This document shows, piece after piece, positions 21,501 through 23,415 of a stretch of 23,415 bases of DNA. The stretch spans positions 1 to 23,415 of the forward strand of contig JAFGBP010000012.1 in the NCBI GenBank assembly GCA_016933095.1, read 5' to 3'. The first letter of the stretch is position 1. Each line of letters starts with the position of its first letter. The notes under the pieces were generated by a model. The model made no database searches. It worked only from the letters and a program-made list of their open reading frames with translations, and had not been told where the DNA came from. A program made the position numbers and the translations under genes. Origin of the DNA: Candidatus Woesearchaeota archaeon (lineage in GTDB: Archaea; Nanobdellota; Nanobdellia; Woesearchaeales; SM23-78).

Positions 21501-22163
21501 CTAGGCCTTGCTTTTCTTGAGCGTGTCTGCCCAGACGTCGAACTGTATGATGTCCTTGCTGCTTCCTTTCTTCAAGAGGTTGCGGAGCGTCTTGGATGCG
21601 ATGATAGAGGCTGCCATGTGTATTGCCGGGCTCACGACCCCGACTTCTGATATCGGCTTCATCTTTGCGAGCGTGGGCTTCAGCTTGTCGAGCGCCACTC
21701 CCTTGTCTGTCGTCGCGACTATGCCTTTGCTGCCGGAGACTGCAGTATATATCATGATATTCTTCTTTTTCTTCGTCTCCTCTGAGATCAGCTTGCTTGT
21801 TTCCATGTCTCCTGTGGCGTCGATCACGACGTCCGCGTCTATGAGGTAGATGTTGTTCTTGGTCAGCTCCTCATGGAAGGTCCTCACTTTTGCCTGCGGG
21901 TTTATTACTTCAAGGTATTTCTTGGCCTGCTTTGCTTTGAACTTGCTGTGGTCTTCCTCAAGGTAAAGGTCCTGGCTTGCGAGCTCTAGAAGGTCTACTC
22001 TTCCCTTGTCTATCAGGCGCAGGCTTACTCCTGCGCGAAGGAGGATGTGGGCTACTGCGCTCCCGACGTTTCCCAGGCCTACGATAGCAACGTTTTTGCC
22101 TTCGATTATCTTCTGGCCTTTCTCTCCTATCTCTTTTGTCTTTATATGTTGTGTGTATCTCAT
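21501..22163 (-). CDS. ThiF/HesA/MoeB-like (E1-type) protein without cysteine
   Basis: E1-like enzymes activate the C-terminus of ubiquitin-like or sulfur-carrier proteins with ATP. The Rossmann-type GLGNVGSAVA (31-40) and the following strand ending in LIDKGRVD match the family's nucleotide site. The usual NLNRQ-x-L-Y block is ELASQDLY, and ATGDM (115-119) follows the third strand. The whole 220-residue protein contains no cysteine, so it has neither the catalytic Cys nor the CxxC zinc pairs of MoeB/ThiF and could at most adenylate a partner. AGGTGAT lies 4 bases before the ATG at 22163. No ThiS/MoaD-like protein is encoded in the window. Confidence 0.85.
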   Translation of the reverse strand: MRYTQHIKTKEIGEKGQKIIEGKNVAIVGLGNVGSAVAHILLRAGVSLRLIDKGRVDLLELASQDLYLEEDHSKFKAKQAKKYLEVINPQAKVRTFHEELTKNNIYLIDADVVIDATGDMETSKLISEETKKKKNIMIYTAVSGSKGIVATTDKGVALDKLKPTLAKMKPISEVGVVSPAIHMAASIIASKTLRNLLKKGSSKDIIQFDVWADTLKKSKA

Positions 22164-22256
22164 ATTATCACCTGGCTTGGTATGAGGTCATACTTCTGGA
22201 ATTTCCCTCTTTTTGATGCATTTTGGGATGGTTCGGCATCTTTTCTACGCCAAATA

Positions 22257-22274
22257 GCTGGGGGTGCTGGGGGT
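22257..22274 (+). repeat. 9 bp tandem duplication beside a shared TATA region
   Basis: GCTGGGGGT occurs twice back to back (22257-22265 and 22266-22274), just before the AT-rich box at 22276-22288. Confidence 0.7.
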
Positions 22275-22275
22275 T

Positions 22276-22288
22276 GTTTATATATTTT
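22276..22288. promoter_or_regulatory. TATA box between the ThiF-like and radical SAM genes
   Basis: GTTTATATATTTT is near-palindromic and could serve either strand. On the plus strand it would start transcription near 22308 (leader about 60 bases). On the minus strand it would start near 22256 (leader about 90 bases). Confidence 0.5.
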
Positions 22289-22369
22289 CCTAGTGATTTC
22301 TCAGATTTTGGGAAGTGTTAAAAAGGGCTTTTCCCTACTTAGGTATTATCAGGTGGAGGTGAGGTTCTG

Positions 22370-23415
22370 ATGGTAGATAATGTGATTGCTGGCGTTCCTG
22401 GAGGTGTCTCTGTCATAGGGATAATTCCTGAGTATCCTGAGCATTCCAAGCAGAACATCTATGCGAAGGTGAGGATGCCGCCTGTCGGAATAGTCTCTGT
22501 CCTTAGCCAGTTCGCCCACGACGACCGTTTTGACAAGGTCTATGCCATTGATGAGAACAACTACCGCGGTCCAAGGGATCATCATGGCTTTGTAGACCAT
22601 TCTTTGCTTCAGAGGATGAAGCCTGCGTCCATCGCCATGTTCTATGGCGGTATGAGCAACGCGATTCCTAGGATGTTTGTTGTGGCTCAGGCCTATAAGA
22701 GGTTTGGTGCCGTTACTATCGCTGGTGGAAGCCATGTCGACGCGCTTCCGAGGGAAGCTCTCCGTTCCGGAGTCGATATAGTGGTCCATGGCGAAGGTGA
22801 GGAGACCACTCTTGAGATCCTTGCGACCATTCTGGGTAAGGAAGGAGTTCGTTTCAATTATCGGGACCTGCTTGGGATCAAGGGAATAAGCATGCTGGAT
22901 GAGGACGGTGCGTACGTGTTCACTGGCAAGAGGATGCCCATCGCCAATCTCGACTCCTTGATCGAGCCTGACTTGACTCTCATTAAGTACTTGGGCAAGC
23001 GGTGGAGCGCAATCCCTGTCAACAGGGGGCGCGGCTGCAATTTCAGGTGTGAGTTCTGCGTCGTGAACGACCAATACGGGCGTTTCAAGTCCTCATCCAA
23101 TGAGGGTGCGCTGAGCCAGATCATCAAGTATTCGGACCTCGGGTATAAGGATTTCTTCTTCACAGACGATAACTTCGCCCAGGACCCGAAGTCGGCCATC
23201 GAGCTTTCGAGAATGATCGGGGACTACAAGAGGCAGTTCCGCAAGAAGATAAGAATCATGGTGCAGGCGAGGAGCGAGGTCGCTGAGAATGACATTCTTA
23301 TCGAGGCCATGCGATATGCGGGTGTAGAGACTTTGGCTATAGGTTATGAGAGCCCTATTAATTCAGAGCTCAAGGCCATGAAGAAGGGGGTCACTGTTGA
23401 GAAGCTTGTTGAGAG
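22370..23415 (+). CDS. B12-binding-domain radical SAM protein (5' part, cut by window end)
   Basis: The first 348 codons are present with no stop. Residues ~13-160 are a cobalamin-binding Rossmann domain (SVIGIIPEYPEH at the start and TIAGGSHVDALPREAL later), with VVHGEGEETTLEIL closing it. The radical SAM domain follows, with the cluster motif C223-x3-C227-x2-C230 in RGRGCNFRCEFC and FFFTDDNFAQDP. Members carry out methylations or other radical reactions, on lipids, cofactors or nucleotides; the substrate is not evident. GGAGGTGA (22355-22362), 7 bases before the ATG, is the best ribosome binding site in the window. Divergent from the ThiF-like gene. Confidence 0.92.
   Translation, partial: MVDNVIAGVPGGVSVIGIIPEYPEHSKQNIYAKVRMPPVGIVSVLSQFAHDDRFDKVYAIDENNYRGPRDHHGFVDHSLLQRMKPASIAMFYGGMSNAIPRMFVVAQAYKRFGAVTIAGGSHVDALPREALRSGVDIVVHGEGEETTLEILATILGKEGVRFNYRDLLGIKGISMLDEDGAYVFTGKRMPIANLDSLIEPDLTLIKYLGKRWSAIPVNRGRGCNFRCEFCVVNDQYGRFKSSSNEGALSQIIKYSDLGYKDFFFTDDNFAQDPKSAIELSRMIGDYKRQFRKKIRIMVQARSEVAENDILIEAMRYAGVETLAIGYESPINSELKAMKKGVTVEKLVE

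Noticed and set aside
22349..23074. Long open frame on the minus strand under the radical SAM gene
   Set aside because: The plus frame has a consensus ribosome binding site, a B12 domain and the CxxxCxxC motif; the minus frame has no recognisable protein features.

Overview
The window looks archaeal, most likely from a DPANN-type genome (Woesearchaeota or Pacearchaeota-like; this rank is inference). Evidence is the set of archaeal or eukaryote-like information genes (aIF2 gamma, uS7, aIF1A, eS8, an Sm-like protein next to eL37, and the wyosine enzyme Taw1). Starts are also archaeal: many genes have a TATA box 25-30 bp before the start codon and no leader, while others have GGAGGTGA-like ribosome binding sites. 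No tRNA, rRNA, CRISPR array or transposase gene was seen.

Layout. 1-2113: copies of a short inverted-repeat element around the aIF2 gamma gene (minus strand). 2114-5505: uS7, an amino-acid permease fused to a methyltransferase, and a PlsC-like acyltransferase. 5588-8874: a small zinc-knuckle protein, aIF1A, a bacterial-type lipoprotein signal peptidase, a disordered Pro/Gly/Gln protein and two unknown membrane proteins. 8968-13242: a monofunctional HhH DNA glycosylase, unknown membrane and soluble proteins, and a thioredoxin-CcdA fusion for disulfide transport. 13292-14353: eS8 diverging from the Sm-like/eL37 pair, with a transposed element in the shared promoter gap. 14452-17711: an unknown protein, Taw1, a small unknown protein, a metallophosphoesterase and a secreted beta-sandwich-like protein. 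17782-22163: a same-strand run of ThiF-like, DHH phosphoesterase, MoxR/ChlI-type AAA+, VWA protein and a small two-helix membrane protein. 22370 to the end: a B12-binding-type radical SAM protein cut by the window edge.

The most striking non-coding signal is a family of about 121-122 bp elements with terminal inverted repeats. Three copies are complete and one is partial. Two of them are flanked by perfect 10 bp target-site duplications. The copies differ in sequence but keep paired arms, so they behave like MITEs that fold into long hairpins. A second pattern is 9-12 bp tandem duplications just upstream of the TATA boxes of six genes.

Two envelope enzymes are more typical of bacteria (LspA and the PlsC-like protein). 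Together with the CcdA-type disulfide carrier and the secreted protein they suggest a cell surface with bacterial features. The MoxR-VWA pair with its small membrane partner is the best candidate for an uncharacterised multi-protein system.
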